DNA of 64,000 bases from contig JAAUOU010000009.1 in assembly GCA_012034765.1 (NCBI GenBank), positions 1-64,000 on the forward strand, given 5' to 3'. Made by a program: the position numbers and the translations under genes. The notes under the pieces were generated by a model, which saw only the letters and a program-made list of their open reading frames with translations, did not search any database and was not told the origin of the DNA. Shown piece after piece: positions 18,329 to 26,990 of the stretch (position 1 is the stretch's first letter; the number at the start of each line of letters is the position of its first letter). Origin of the DNA: Pleurocapsaceae cyanobacterium CSU_1_1. Lineage in GTDB: Bacteria; Cyanobacteriota; Cyanobacteriia; Cyanobacteriales; Xenococcaceae.

Positions 18329-19207
18329 ATGTCTACTCGTATCAAAACTATAGAATTATTTCTAGCTTTGGGTTTCGCCACTGCTGTTGGTACACAAGTT
18401 TTACCTACTAATGCCCATGAATCAGATGAAATGATTGAATCTCAAGCCACCACAAATTATTCGTTGATAGCCCAAGGTGGCGAAGCTGGTGGTGAAGGCG
18501 GTGGCGAAGGCGGTGGCGAAGGCGGTGGTGAAGGCGGTGGTGAAGGCGGTGGCGAAGCTGGAGGGATGGTTGATACGGGAAACCCCAATGTAGACTACAT
18601 GACAGTTCTCGGTTTAATGAAAGGTCATTTAAATGCTGCTCAAGAACTGCTCGCGCTGAAAAATTATGAACAAGCTGAACCTCATATTGGACATCCAGTT
18701 GAAGAACTATATGGCGAGATAGCAACTGTTCTGCCACAAAAAGGAGTCAAAGATTTTAAACCCACCTTAACTCAACTCCACGATTTAATTCAATCTGCGC
18801 CAGACTCCCCAGAAGTACAGACTTTACTCGATGAATCTTTAGCCTCTATTGATGGAGCGATCGCCGTTATTCCCAAAGAACAAATTAACTCCCCTGAATT
18901 TGTACTCGATGTCATGGTGGAGATGCTCAAAAATGCTGCTGCTGAATACAAAGCAGCGATCGTCAATAATCAATTTGTAGAAGTAGTTGAATATCAAGAT
19001 TCCAAGGGATTTGTCGACTATGCCGATCAGCTATATCAAACCGTAGCAGAACAAAAAAGCAAAGCAGATCCAGAAGGACACAAAACCATTACCGACAGCT
19101 TGGCTGAATTAAAAACAGCTTGGCCATCTATTGAACCACCAAAAGCACCGATTAAACAACCTGGTGAAATTCAGGGCTTAGTTTCCCAAATTGAATTTAG
19201 TAAGTAG
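18329..19207 (+). CDS. Secreted protein with Gly-Glu repeat and helical domain, unknown function
   Basis: This 292-residue protein begins with a signal peptide (hydrophobic ELFLALGFATAVGTQVL, then an Asn-Ala-His site). Residues about 50-80 are a repeat of EGGG units encoded by five 12-bp DNA copies. The rest is a four-helix-like domain with DYMTVLGLMKGHLNAAQELL and EQAEPHIGHPVEELYGEI, conserved histidines that could bind metal. The neighbouring multicopper-oxidase fragment supports a periplasmic metal-related role. I do not recognise a named family. Start ATG 18329. Confidence 0.7.
   Translation: MSTRIKTIELFLALGFATAVGTQVLPTNAHESDEMIESQATTNYSLIAQGGEAGGEGGGEGGGEGGGEGGGEGGGEAGGMVDTGNPNVDYMTVLGLMKGHLNAAQELLALKNYEQAEPHIGHPVEELYGEIATVLPQKGVKDFKPTLTQLHDLIQSAPDSPEVQTLLDESLASIDGAIAVIPKEQINSPEFVLDVMVEMLKNAAAEYKAAIVNNQFVEVVEYQDSKGFVDYADQLYQTVAEQKSKADPEGHKTITDSLAELKTAWPSIEPPKAPIKQPGEIQGLVSQIEFSK
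18497..18556 (+). repeat. Five tandem copies of a 12-bp unit encoding GGGE
   Basis: The unit is GGCGGTGGYGAA, with only C/T variation at one wobble position. It is flanked by related GAA-GCT-GGT codons. Such near-identical repeats expand and contract easily, so the Gly-Glu spacer length probably varies among strains. Confidence 0.85.
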
Positions 19208-19335
19208 ATCAGATAGAGTTTTATGCCCTTGGTGTGGCTAAATATCCTCTGGGTAGTACTAAGCGATCGCCAGAACGTCATGGTTTGGATAAGTTTTCTA
19301 AAAACTAAGAACTAAAGACTAATCACGCGCAAATC

Positions 19336-20003
19336 ATGATTTTTCGATTAATCAAATACTATCTGCCGATGAGTTGACGGAGATTAAGCAAGTTTTAGCA
19401 CAAGCCGAATTTATCGATGGAAAACTGACAGCAGGATGGCACGCTAAATTAGTTAAGAATAATCAGCAATTAAAAGCAGGAACATCTGAAAAAGAGCTAA
19501 AAACCAAAATTCGTAATGCTTTCAATCAAAACGCTTTGTTTCAGTCAGCGATTCGCCCAAAGTTAATTCATTCAATGCTATTTAGTCGCTATAGCGAGGG
19601 GATGTCTTATGATACCCATGTTGATAATGCTCTAATGAGTAGCAATGGCTTATGTCGCTCTGATGTTTCTTTCACTCTGTTTCTTAATTCACCTCAAGAA
19701 TATACAGGAGGAGAATTAACTATAGAAGGAGTCCAAGAAGAACAAAGCTACAAATTAGATGCAGGTTCAGTAATTCTTTATCCTTCTACCACTTTGCATC
19801 GGGTAAACCCTGTGACTCAGGGAACAAGATTAGTGGCAGTAGGATGGGTGCAAAGCGTAATTCGAGATGGAAGCGATCGCGAACTGCTATTCGATCTAGA
19901 AACGGCACGTCGGGCAATCTTTGCTAAGTCTGGTAAAACTCCAGAATTCGATTTGATATCTAAGAGTATTGCTAATTTGCTGCGGAAGTGGGCGGAAGTG
20001 TGA
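19336..20003 (+). CDS. PKHD-type Fe(II)/2OG hydroxylase (PiuC/YbiX-like), frameshifted near its start
   Basis: PiuC/YbiX-type hydroxylases often accompany iron-uptake systems. The body has SADELTEIKQVLAQAEFIDG, then GWHAKLVKNNQQLK, YDTHVDNALM (HxD iron ligands), TLFLNSPQEYTGGELTIE, GSVILYPSTTLHRVNPVTQG (distal His) and RLVAVGWVQS with the arginine. The family starts MIFxIxNVLS; here ATG 19336 gives MIF and then shifts, because the T run at 19340-19344 has five T where six would read MIFSINQILSADEL. A TTG at 19374 lies inside the conserved region and is not a credible start. The repaired length is about 222, normal for the family. Confidence 0.8.
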
Positions 20004-20065
20004 ATATTTTTGGGGACTTGGGGACTTAATTCTCCTTAGTTCCCTACTTCCCCACTTCCTACTTC

Positions 20066-23000
20066 CTAATTTGCACAGGCTGCACAACCTTCGCTGCTAT
20101 TTTCTTTAAAGTCATCTTTCTGCACAGTACGGACATAGTATACGGCTTTACAGCCTTCTTTCCATGCCATAATCAGGGTTTCAAAGATATCTTTGGCTTT
20201 AACTGCTCTTTCAGGTTCATCAGGGAAGTACACGCCTTGATTGAGGTTGAACAGTAATTCCATAGAAATACCTGTATCAATCCACTGCTGCATTACTGCC
20301 ACGGCTTTAACGACAATTTTTTGGTCGAGGCTTTTATTTTCGCGGTAGAACCAAAAACAGTCTTCAATAAACGGTGGAGCGATGGGTACAGTACCTTTTG
20401 CCCACTTGTCGTAGAAAAACTTGCTGTAGGCGGGGAGAATACTAGCGGTACATCCCTGTACTAAAGACGAAGAAGTATTCGGTGCGATCGCTGTAATATG
20501 GGAGTTACGAATACCATAGGTTTGAACATCCTGAGATAGCTGTTGCCAACGTTCTGGATTTTCGGTTAAGGGTAAGATCTCTGATAAAGACTTAGAACCG
20601 AGTAATTTACCTTTACTCCATTCACTACCAGGAAAAGCAGCATAAGCGCCACGCTCTTTAGCTAATTCCATGGAGGCAAAAGTACACCAATATGCCACTT
20701 CTTCAAATAGATGACTGATTTGTGCAAGACTTTGATAGTTTAAATGACGTTTTGCCAACCAGTCGGCTAATCCCATGCAACCTACCCCAATCGTGCGATA
20801 TTTATCGTTATGGGTTTTACTGTCTTTAAAGGGAGGCTGAGTAATCTCAATCGTATTATCCAAGATGCGCACAGCTAATTTAGCCGCATCGGCTATTTCT
20901 GCCGACTCAAGATTAGCTAGGTTGAGGGACACTAGATTGCAATTGTGAACAATAATTCCTTCAGCAATGAAATGATGACCATTGGGAATATTTAAATCGT
21001 AAACCTGTGCTTCGCCGATATATTCTATCGATTTAACCTCTGAAGTTCTTCTGTAGGTTTGCTTTTCGCTTTTTCTAGAACGCTTGACTCTCTCGTATTT
21101 ACTGGTTTTATCGGGGCAGAGATCAAAGCCAATAACTTCCATAAAACGTTCTGTTGCCCAACCTGAAATATTTAAATTACCCTGGGAACGTTTTCGCTCA
21201 CTAGAATAATAATAGGCAACTGTTGAAGGAATACCAAAACAATCAAGACATTCTCGGACATCGTTTAACAACTCTAGACTGGCACTGGATAATTGAATGA
21301 CGGGGTAGTTTCTGGAGTTGGAAGTCTCATGAACACATCCATCAGCACTAAATAAACCACTAAGGATACTTGCCAAGCGATCGGCTGGTAAAGATTTTAT
21401 TAACTTACCCAGCTTTTTCGTTGCACCTTTACCTGATGTTAATCCATATTCTTGAGTAAGGTATTCGCGAAAAGATTGTTTATTAGTCACCCACGATCTA
21501 ACACCAGTCCTCTTGTCAATCCGAATAGATGGTACTCCCTTGGTAGTGGCACTGAAATGATAATCTGTAGCTTCGTGTATTTTTGCCATTTCTGTCACTA
21601 CTTTTTCCAGAGCCAAAGTTTCATCAGCACCAAAACACACCCCAATGGATTTATCTAAAATCCAGCCATCTCCAATCAACCAACCAATCGCAGCATCACT
21701 GAAATTGCGAGAAACGCTATAAAATTCTGGTAAATACCATTCAGGAACTTGAATTTCTAATCGATCTCCTACCTCAATTTCATCTAAAGTCAACCATTGA
21801 CGATAACGGTTTTGCGAACCATGTCTAACTAAAAATTTATGATCTCCCGTGGCTTCGACCGTACGTCCATTTTTCAGAGTAAGACGATAGACATCTTTAA
21901 CACCATTGTCGATGAGTTTAGCTGTTTCAAAATGATAGACAGGAGTAAAATCTTGATCGGATTTAAAAGGGACTAATACTCTTTCTCCGTCGCATTCTTC
22001 GATCGCCTGCCAACCTTTTTCCGTCATCACTTTTGTTCCTGCTGCCAGACAACAATGTGCCTCTACTCCAGGTTTGACATTCGAGAAGCTTTCGCAACAT
22101 AAATTAACCCCAGGAATGTATCCTTCGTGCTTATTGGGGTTTGTCCGATTGATCGTGTCTTTAAAAGCGAGATAGGGCATTCCTGTCTCAACCTGGCTTC
22201 GCATGATGTGTTTAAACAACTCGCGGGCATCTACCTGCTTGTAGAGCTTAATTTTCTTGTCTAATTCTGCTTCAATGGTTTCATAGGCAGCTTCAAAACT
22301 ATTTCCCCATTGTTCTGCTAGTTCAATTCCTAGAGTTTCCTTAACTTCATAAGGATCTACCATTGTCCATTTTGCTTTGGCTTCCACTCGGCGCATAAAT
22401 TCATCGACAATTACCAGTTGAGGAAAGACATCATAGGCTTTACGACGGCGATCGCCATTTTCCGCCTGCATCTCTAAAAATTCAGGAACATCTAAATGCC
22501 AGATATCTAAACCAACGGTAACTGCACCAGCTCTACGCCCGCCCTGATTAACCGCGATCGCCGTATCGTTAAGTAGCTTAATCCAAGGAATCACCCCCCC
22601 CGAAGCATTATCCTTACCCATTACCCAACTGCCAGTAGCGCGGATGCGACTCACATTTACCCCCACACCACCACCATTCTTGGAAATTCTGGCTGCATTG
22701 GTAATCTCGGCAAAAATACTCTCTAAATTATCATCCATGCCGATAATAAAGCAGCTACTCAAAGAGCCGTTAGGAATTCTCAAGTTCGCTAAAATAGGCG
22801 TTGCTAAGGAGATTTTACGCTGGGCGATCGCTTCATAAAATGCTCTGGCGACAGTCAATCTAACTTCAGGCTGCTCATTGGAAGCCAACAACAAAGCACA
22901 GGTAAGATAAGCTTCTTGCGGTAATTCATCGGTCAACAAATACCGTTTGGTTAACAATACCGCCCCAGCATAATCATAATCTCGATCCCAATCGGGGTTA

Positions 23001-23545
23001 ATCCAAGTTCCTGCCTCAGATAACTCTTCAGTCGAATATTGTAGAATTTGGCGCTCGTAACGTTTTGCAGCTAATTGAAACTTTACTGCTGTGGCATAAT
23101 TCCCATAGCCAAATCCTCGACTTACCTGAGTGTCTTTCCATAAATTCCAGATATGCAGTCTTCCTGCCACATAACGCCAGGCTGGTTCATCGGGACTGCA
23201 CATCCCCAACGCACAGTCAATTAAATTATCTTGAATATCTCTAGTAGTAACACCATTCCGCAATCGAGTAGTTAAACCTGCCTCTAAAGTAATGGAGTTA
23301 ACGTTTTGCCCTGCACAAGCCCATTCAACTACCGCTCGAATTTTAGTTATATCCAGAACAGTAGGTGAGCCATCTCGTCTTACTACTAAAATAGGCGCAG
23401 AAGTATTGTCCAATGTTTTGTCAAGTATCTGAGGTAATGTTTGTGTGGCGACTTGACTAGAAGGGCAGGGTTTGCTTTCATCTACTTCTACTTCTAAATT
23501 AGCGATTGAAGTTGAGTTGCTGGTTAACGGCGAGGTAGGCTGCAT
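20066..23545 (-). CDS. nrdA: Class I ribonucleoside-diphosphate reductase alpha subunit with intein
   Basis: NrdA makes deoxyribonucleotides from ribonucleoside diphosphates with NrdB, which is not in this window. The host protein without intein is 789 residues. An ATP-cone-like N-terminus (ILVVRRDGSPTVLDITKIRA) covers residues about 51-120. Redox Cys265 lies in GSLSSCFIIGM, and the active-site trio Asn481-Cys483-Glu485 in NLCCESFSN. The second redox cysteine starts CNLVSLNLAN right after the intein, at residue 869. The phosphate-binding PNTSSSLVQGCTASILP block and a C-terminal CAAC pair, which relays electrons from thioredoxin, are intact. All catalytic residues that I can place are present. 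Confidence 0.92.
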   Translation of the reverse strand: MQPTSPLTSNSTSIANLEVEVDESKPCPSSQVATQTLPQILDKTLDNTSAPILVVRRDGSPTVLDITKIRAVVEWACAGQNVNSITLEAGLTTRLRNGVTTRDIQDNLIDCALGMCSPDEPAWRYVAGRLHIWNLWKDTQVSRGFGYGNYATAVKFQLAAKRYERQILQYSTEELSEAGTWINPDWDRDYDYAGAVLLTKRYLLTDELPQEAYLTCALLLASNEQPEVRLTVARAFYEAIAQRKISLATPILANLRIPNGSLSSCFIIGMDDNLESIFAEITNAARISKNGGGVGVNVSRIRATGSWVMGKDNASGGVIPWIKLLNDTAIAVNQGGRRAGAVTVGLDIWHLDVPEFLEMQAENGDRRRKAYDVFPQLVIVDEFMRRVEAKAKWTMVDPYEVKETLGIELAEQWGNSFEAAYETIEAELDKKIKLYKQVDARELFKHIMRSQVETGMPYLAFKDTINRTNPNKHEGYIPGVNLCCESFSNVKPGVEAHCCLAAGTKVMTEKGWQAIEECDGERVLVPFKSDQDFTPVYHFETAKLIDNGVKDVYRLTLKNGRTVEATGDHKFLVRHGSQNRYRQWLTLDEIEVGDRLEIQVPEWYLPEFYSVSRNFSDAAIGWLIGDGWILDKSIGVCFGADETLALEKVVTEMAKIHEATDYHFSATTKGVPSIRIDKRTGVRSWVTNKQSFREYLTQEYGLTSGKGATKKLGKLIKSLPADRLASILSGLFSADGCVHETSNSRNYPVIQLSSASLELLNDVRECLDCFGIPSTVAYYYSSERKRSQGNLNISGWATERFMEVIGFDLCPDKTSKYERVKRSRKSEKQTYRRTSEVKSIEYIGEAQVYDLNIPNGHHFIAEGIIVHNCNLVSLNLANLESAEIADAAKLAVRILDNTIEITQPPFKDSKTHNDKYRTIGVGCMGLADWLAKRHLNYQSLAQISHLFEEVAYWCTFASMELAKERGAYAAFPGSEWSKGKLLGSKSLSEILPLTENPERWQQLSQDVQTYGIRNSHITAIAPNTSSSLVQGCTASILPAYSKFFYDKWAKGTVPIAPPFIEDCFWFYRENKSLDQKIVVKAVAVMQQWIDTGISMELLFNLNQGVYFPDEPERAVKAKDIFETLIMAWKEGCKAVYYVRTVQKDDFKENSSEGCAACAN
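20942..22051 (-). mobile_element. Intein with LAGLIDADG homing endonuclease in NrdA
   Basis: Residues 499-868 (370 aa) of the NrdA reading frame are an intein. It starts with Cys in CLAAGTKVMTEKGWQAIEE and has a block B GRTVEATGDHKFLV with the TxxH-type His. Two dodecapeptide motifs, AIGWLIGDGWIL and LSGLFSADGCV, mark a LAGLIDADG endonuclease. It ends with YDLNIPNGHHFIAEGIIVHN, the His-Asn pair, followed by Cys+1. All splicing residues are in place, so it should splice itself out and may still be able to home. Confidence 0.92.
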
Positions 23546-24006
23546 ATACTCTGAAGCTAAATTTTAAACTTTATCTACAAACACTACTCGATCTAAATTT
23601 CAGATCTGTACAGGAAATTTTCGAGTACGGAAGGCTGATGAAATAACTAGATTCATGTTTGCTTCGTTTACTATAGCTCAAGTTTTGCTATATATAGCGT
23701 TTTTTTTTTAACTTTTAGCTTAAATCACTCTATATGTAGGTAGAATTTATCAGACAACAACAGTAATTCTTGATTATAATTAAAGGCTATATTTTAATTT
23801 TTCAAGAGAGTTCTCAATCGTGAAAATTAACTTCGTCAGTCAATATCAACTAGATTTATAGATATAGACATATAGACCTGTATCTTTCTAATTGTAGGTA
23901 AATACATTACATCTAATGCATTTCCTCTGGTGAAGAGCGGATAGTATAATTTTGAGAATATTCTTGAGCCTATAGCAAAAAATACAAAAATTAATTGAGT
24001 TACAGA
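23546..24006. other. Intergenic region between divergent nrdA and pipX, about 460 bp
   Basis: No gene seen; the short minus-strand frame at 24024-23836 overlaps the pipX start and has no family resemblance. Promoters for nrdA and pipX must be here. No clear NtcA box (GTA-N8-TAC) was found by eye. Confidence 0.4.
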
Positions 24007-24285
24007 GTGAATAATCAACCTCATGAAGTTTATTTAAATCATCCTACATTTGGACTTCTCTACAGAATTTGCCTGCTGAAAGACAATCAAGAATTATTTA
24101 CTACCTTATATGCTCAACGCTTGTTTTTTATTGTAAGCGTTAGTAGCGATGCTTTCGCTTTTGACCCGATTAGCCGAACAGAGGCGCGTATGCTAGTGGA
24201 AAGTATGTTGCGAAGATTATTGTTAGACCGAGAAGCAGAAAAACATCAGCAACTACAAACGATTTATCAGCGTACTTTCCTGTAG
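24007..24285 (+). CDS. pipX: PipX, PII-interacting co-activator of NtcA
   Basis: PipX binds either NtcA with 2-oxoglutarate, boosting nitrogen-control genes, or the PII protein when nitrogen is plentiful. The sequence has the defining Tudor-like N-terminal block YLNHPTFGLLYRICLLKDNQ, then ELFTTLYAQRLFFIVSV, and helices FDPISRTEARMLVESMLRRL and LQTIYQRTFL. It is 92 residues from GTG 24007; an in-frame TTG at 23995 is an alternative, and neither has a strong ribosome site. pipY follows within 30 bases, the usual operon. Confidence 0.92.
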   Translation: MNNQPHEVYLNHPTFGLLYRICLLKDNQELFTTLYAQRLFFIVSVSSDAFAFDPISRTEARMLVESMLRRLLLDREAEKHQQLQTIYQRTFL

Positions 24286-24314
24286 TTTTTGGATTCAAAT
24301 TGAAGATTAACCCC

Positions 24315-24980
24315 ATGACAGGTCATATTTCGCAGAAAATTGCTTTAATTAAGCAGCAAATACCCCATAATGTCGAGCTAATTGCAATTACTAAGCAAGC
24401 TGGCGTTGAAGCGATGCGGGAGGCTTATGCAGCAGGCATTAGAAATTTTGGCGAAAATCGTCTGCAAGAAGCTCTGTCAAAACAAGAACAGCTAAAGGAT
24501 TTAACTAATGTCGATTGGCATTTTATCGGGCATATCCAGAAAAATAAAGTGAAGAAAATTATTGAGAACTTCACTTGGATTCATTCAGTAGATAGCTTGT
24601 CTTTGGCAGAGAAAATGAACAGCTTGGCAACCCAACTCGATCTGATGCCCAAAGTTTTTCTTCAGGTAAAAGTTTTGCCAGATCCCAATAAATACGGTTG
24701 GAAAGTGAGTAATTTATTACAAGATCTAGAACAGCTCAATCAATTTGAACAGCTAAAAATTCAGGGTTTGATGACAATCTTACCCTGGGGTTTATCTGAG
24801 GTAGAAATGCTCAAGGCATTTGAAACAGTGGCAGAATTATCTACTGCAATCAGACAAAAGAACTATGCTCACCTCCCTATGACAGAGTTATCGATGGGTA
24901 TGTCTGGAGATTATAAATTAGCCATTCAGGCAGGAGCTACTAAAATTCGTTTGGGCAGAATAATTTTTGGCGATGGTTAA
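24315..24980 (+). CDS. pipY: PipY / YggS family pyridoxal-phosphate homeostasis protein
   Basis: PipY is a single-domain PLP-binding TIM-barrel protein that keeps vitamin B6 and amino-acid pools balanced. Visible are the PLP lysine in ELIAITKQ, NFGENRLQEAL, WHFIGHIQKNKVKKI, KVFLQVKVLPDPNKYGWK and the phosphate-binding ELSMGMSGDYKLAIQAG. Length (about 221) is normal. ATG 24315 gives MTGHISQKIALIKQQIP, aligning with YggS starts better than the upstream TTG at 24300. Its link to pipX is the conserved cyanobacterial pair; the sepF gene that often follows is absent here. Confidence 0.92.
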   Translation: MTGHISQKIALIKQQIPHNVELIAITKQAGVEAMREAYAAGIRNFGENRLQEALSKQEQLKDLTNVDWHFIGHIQKNKVKKIIENFTWIHSVDSLSLAEKMNSLATQLDLMPKVFLQVKVLPDPNKYGWKVSNLLQDLEQLNQFEQLKIQGLMTILPWGLSEVEMLKAFETVAELSTAIRQKNYAHLPMTELSMGMSGDYKLAIQAGATKIRLGRIIFGDG

Positions 24981-24997
24981 TGTTAATTTGACTAAGG

Positions 24998-26233
24998 TTA
25001 TACCCTTAGGCTTGCTGTTTCGTTCAGCAAAACTTCTGCCGCCTCCAGTAATTCTTTGTGAATATCTTTTAAATCTTCTCGGTTATTAAGATAAGTAGTC
25101 AATGCTTCGAGGGGATTTAAGGTATTACCGACTCCCAACTCTGGTAAACGAGGGCGGGCTAACTGACTGATTAATTCGGGACGGATACTGTGGCTGTGAG
25201 CCGTTTGTAGGACGCGATCTAGGGCGGAGATATTGATCGAATCTAGCTGTTGCGATCGCAATTTATAAATTAAGCGAACCACTTTATCGGTAATATCTTG
25301 TTTCGCGATCTCCTCTAGCAACGCCTGTAGCGGATCTTCTGCTTGAGATACGTCAATTTCAATCGTTATAAAAGGGCGAGCGGGTAAAGTACAAAATTCC
25401 CAGTCAACTCTACCAGATTCAATTTCTAGGAAGATATAGCCTTTATCTTCTTTTTCTTCACCAAAGTCTACCCGTTCAATGCTGCCTGGATAAATGACAG
25501 GAGGATCGTTACTAGGGTTGAGGTTTTGATGTTTATGGACATGACCTAAAGCTACATAGTCGAACTCTTCACGAATTAGCATCGACATGGGAATCGTAAA
25601 ACCTTTGCCGACGGCGAGAAACTTTTCTGCCCCCAGAGTAGCGCGATCTGCCATTAAATGAGCTAGTAAAACTGTAGGTAGCTGAGGATCGAGACGACGT
25701 ATTTCTGCTTCTAACACAGGCTGCAATTTCTGAATCAGCATCTCGTTGACTTGAGCTAGAGCTAATCCTTCGGTTTCGGGACGAGTTAGGAGAGTGGAGC
25801 GATTTAACCAGGGCAGGGTAATTACTTGCACAGCACCATTTTGAGTATCTAGACGGTGAGTGGCGATCGTATCCCCAACAATAAAACCAGGCACTACTAA
25901 GGTGCGGTAAATTGAGAGACTAGCCCCACCATTTCCTTGAGAATGTTGATCGTGATTACCTACCAACAAAATTGCAGGTATGTTCGCATCTGCTAAACGA
26001 CGAAACTGGCTGGCAAAAGCCTCATGGACATAGGGTGCAGGAGTAGCATCGGGAAAAGCATCTCCACCAAACAAGACCAGATCTACAGGTTCGGCGATCG
26101 CTCGATCAATACAAATCTTGAGGCTATTAACAAAGTCTTCTAGTCTAGTATTGATGCCCGTTTGAGGATTAATTTTACCGTGAGAAAATCCACTTCCCAA
26201 ATGAATATCCGATAGGTGGAGAATTTTAATCAT
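24998..26233 (-). CDS. sbcD: SbcD/Mre11-type DNA repair exonuclease subunit
   Basis: This 411-residue protein is a calcineurin-like nuclease that with SbcC trims hairpins and DNA ends. The five phosphoesterase motifs are in order: HLSDIHLGSGFSHG, DLVLFGGDAFPDA, AILLVGNHDQHS, TVLLAHLM and DYVALGHVHKHQ. A typical PGSIERVDFGEEKEDKGYIF follows, then a capping domain up to residue 410. No sbcC is adjacent, which is usual in many cyanobacteria. It ends tail-to-tail with pipY and starts at ATG 26233. Confidence 0.88.
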   Translation of the reverse strand: MIKILHLSDIHLGSGFSHGKINPQTGINTRLEDFVNSLKICIDRAIAEPVDLVLFGGDAFPDATPAPYVHEAFASQFRRLADANIPAILLVGNHDQHSQGNGGASLSIYRTLVVPGFIVGDTIATHRLDTQNGAVQVITLPWLNRSTLLTRPETEGLALAQVNEMLIQKLQPVLEAEIRRLDPQLPTVLLAHLMADRATLGAEKFLAVGKGFTIPMSMLIREEFDYVALGHVHKHQNLNPSNDPPVIYPGSIERVDFGEEKEDKGYIFLEIESGRVDWEFCTLPARPFITIEIDVSQAEDPLQALLEEIAKQDITDKVVRLIYKLRSQQLDSINISALDRVLQTAHSHSIRPELISQLARPRLPELGVGNTLNPLEALTTYLNNREDLKDIHKELLEAAEVLLNETASLRV

Positions 26234-26352
26234 AAGACTAAGTTTGATTGTTACTGAAATGATTATGGATCTATTTTGGGAATGATAAATACAAGGCTGA
26301 TTTAATGAAGCAATAATTCAGCTTACTTTAGTTCTAATTTGGATTCAAGCAA

Positions 26353-26937
26353 ATGGCTTTTATTTATACTTTGCTATCGATAACGATGGTTATTTTACTG
26401 CTAGTCTGTATTATTTTTATGGTTGGTGTGAGAATTTACAATAGCTTGATTGCTCAAAAAAATCAGGTTAGTAAGTCTTTTTCAACTGTTGATGTTTTAC
26501 TCAAAAAAAGGTGGGACTTGATTCCCAATTTAGTGGCAGTAGTTAAAAATCATATGCAGTTTGAGCAGCAAACTTTGGCTGAAATTACTAGATTGCGATC
26601 GCAAGTTATGTCTGGTGATATTAGTAATGACCAAAGACTTACTCTCGAAAATCAAATCTCTCGCACCATGGGTAATATTGTGGTGCAAATTGAAAACTAT
26701 CCTGAGCTTAAATCAGATCGGCACGTCACCCAGTTACTCGAATCTCTCAATGAAACCGAAGAACAAATTTCCGCAGCAAGACGTTTTTATAATACTGCGG
26801 TGACGGAATATAACAATGCTCTGGAAATGTTTCCTAGTAATTTAGTGGCTAATTATATGCGCTATCAAGCAAAAGAATTATTTGTCACTCCTGCGGAGGA
26901 AAGAAATAACGTCAATGTCGGCGAGTTACTCAATTAG
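26353..26937 (+). CDS. LemA family protein
   Basis: This 194-residue protein has an N-terminal membrane helix (LLSITMVILLLVCIIFMVGV) and then the LemA coiled coil: YNSLIAQKNQVSKSFSTVDV, LLKKRWDLIPNLVAVVKNHM, and a C-terminal NTAVTEYNNALEMFPSNLVA block. The bulk faces the cytoplasm or periplasm depending on topology, and the molecular role is not well known. It precedes a DUF3137 protein by 53 bases, a recurrent pairing in bacteria. Confidence 0.88.
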   Translation: MAFIYTLLSITMVILLLVCIIFMVGVRIYNSLIAQKNQVSKSFSTVDVLLKKRWDLIPNLVAVVKNHMQFEQQTLAEITRLRSQVMSGDISNDQRLTLENQISRTMGNIVVQIENYPELKSDRHVTQLLESLNETEEQISAARRFYNTAVTEYNNALEMFPSNLVANYMRYQAKELFVTPAEERNNVNVGELLN

Positions 26938-26990
26938 TTTTTCCTTTTTTCCTTTCTCCCTTTCTTTCTGTCCCCCTTTTCTTTTTTCCT

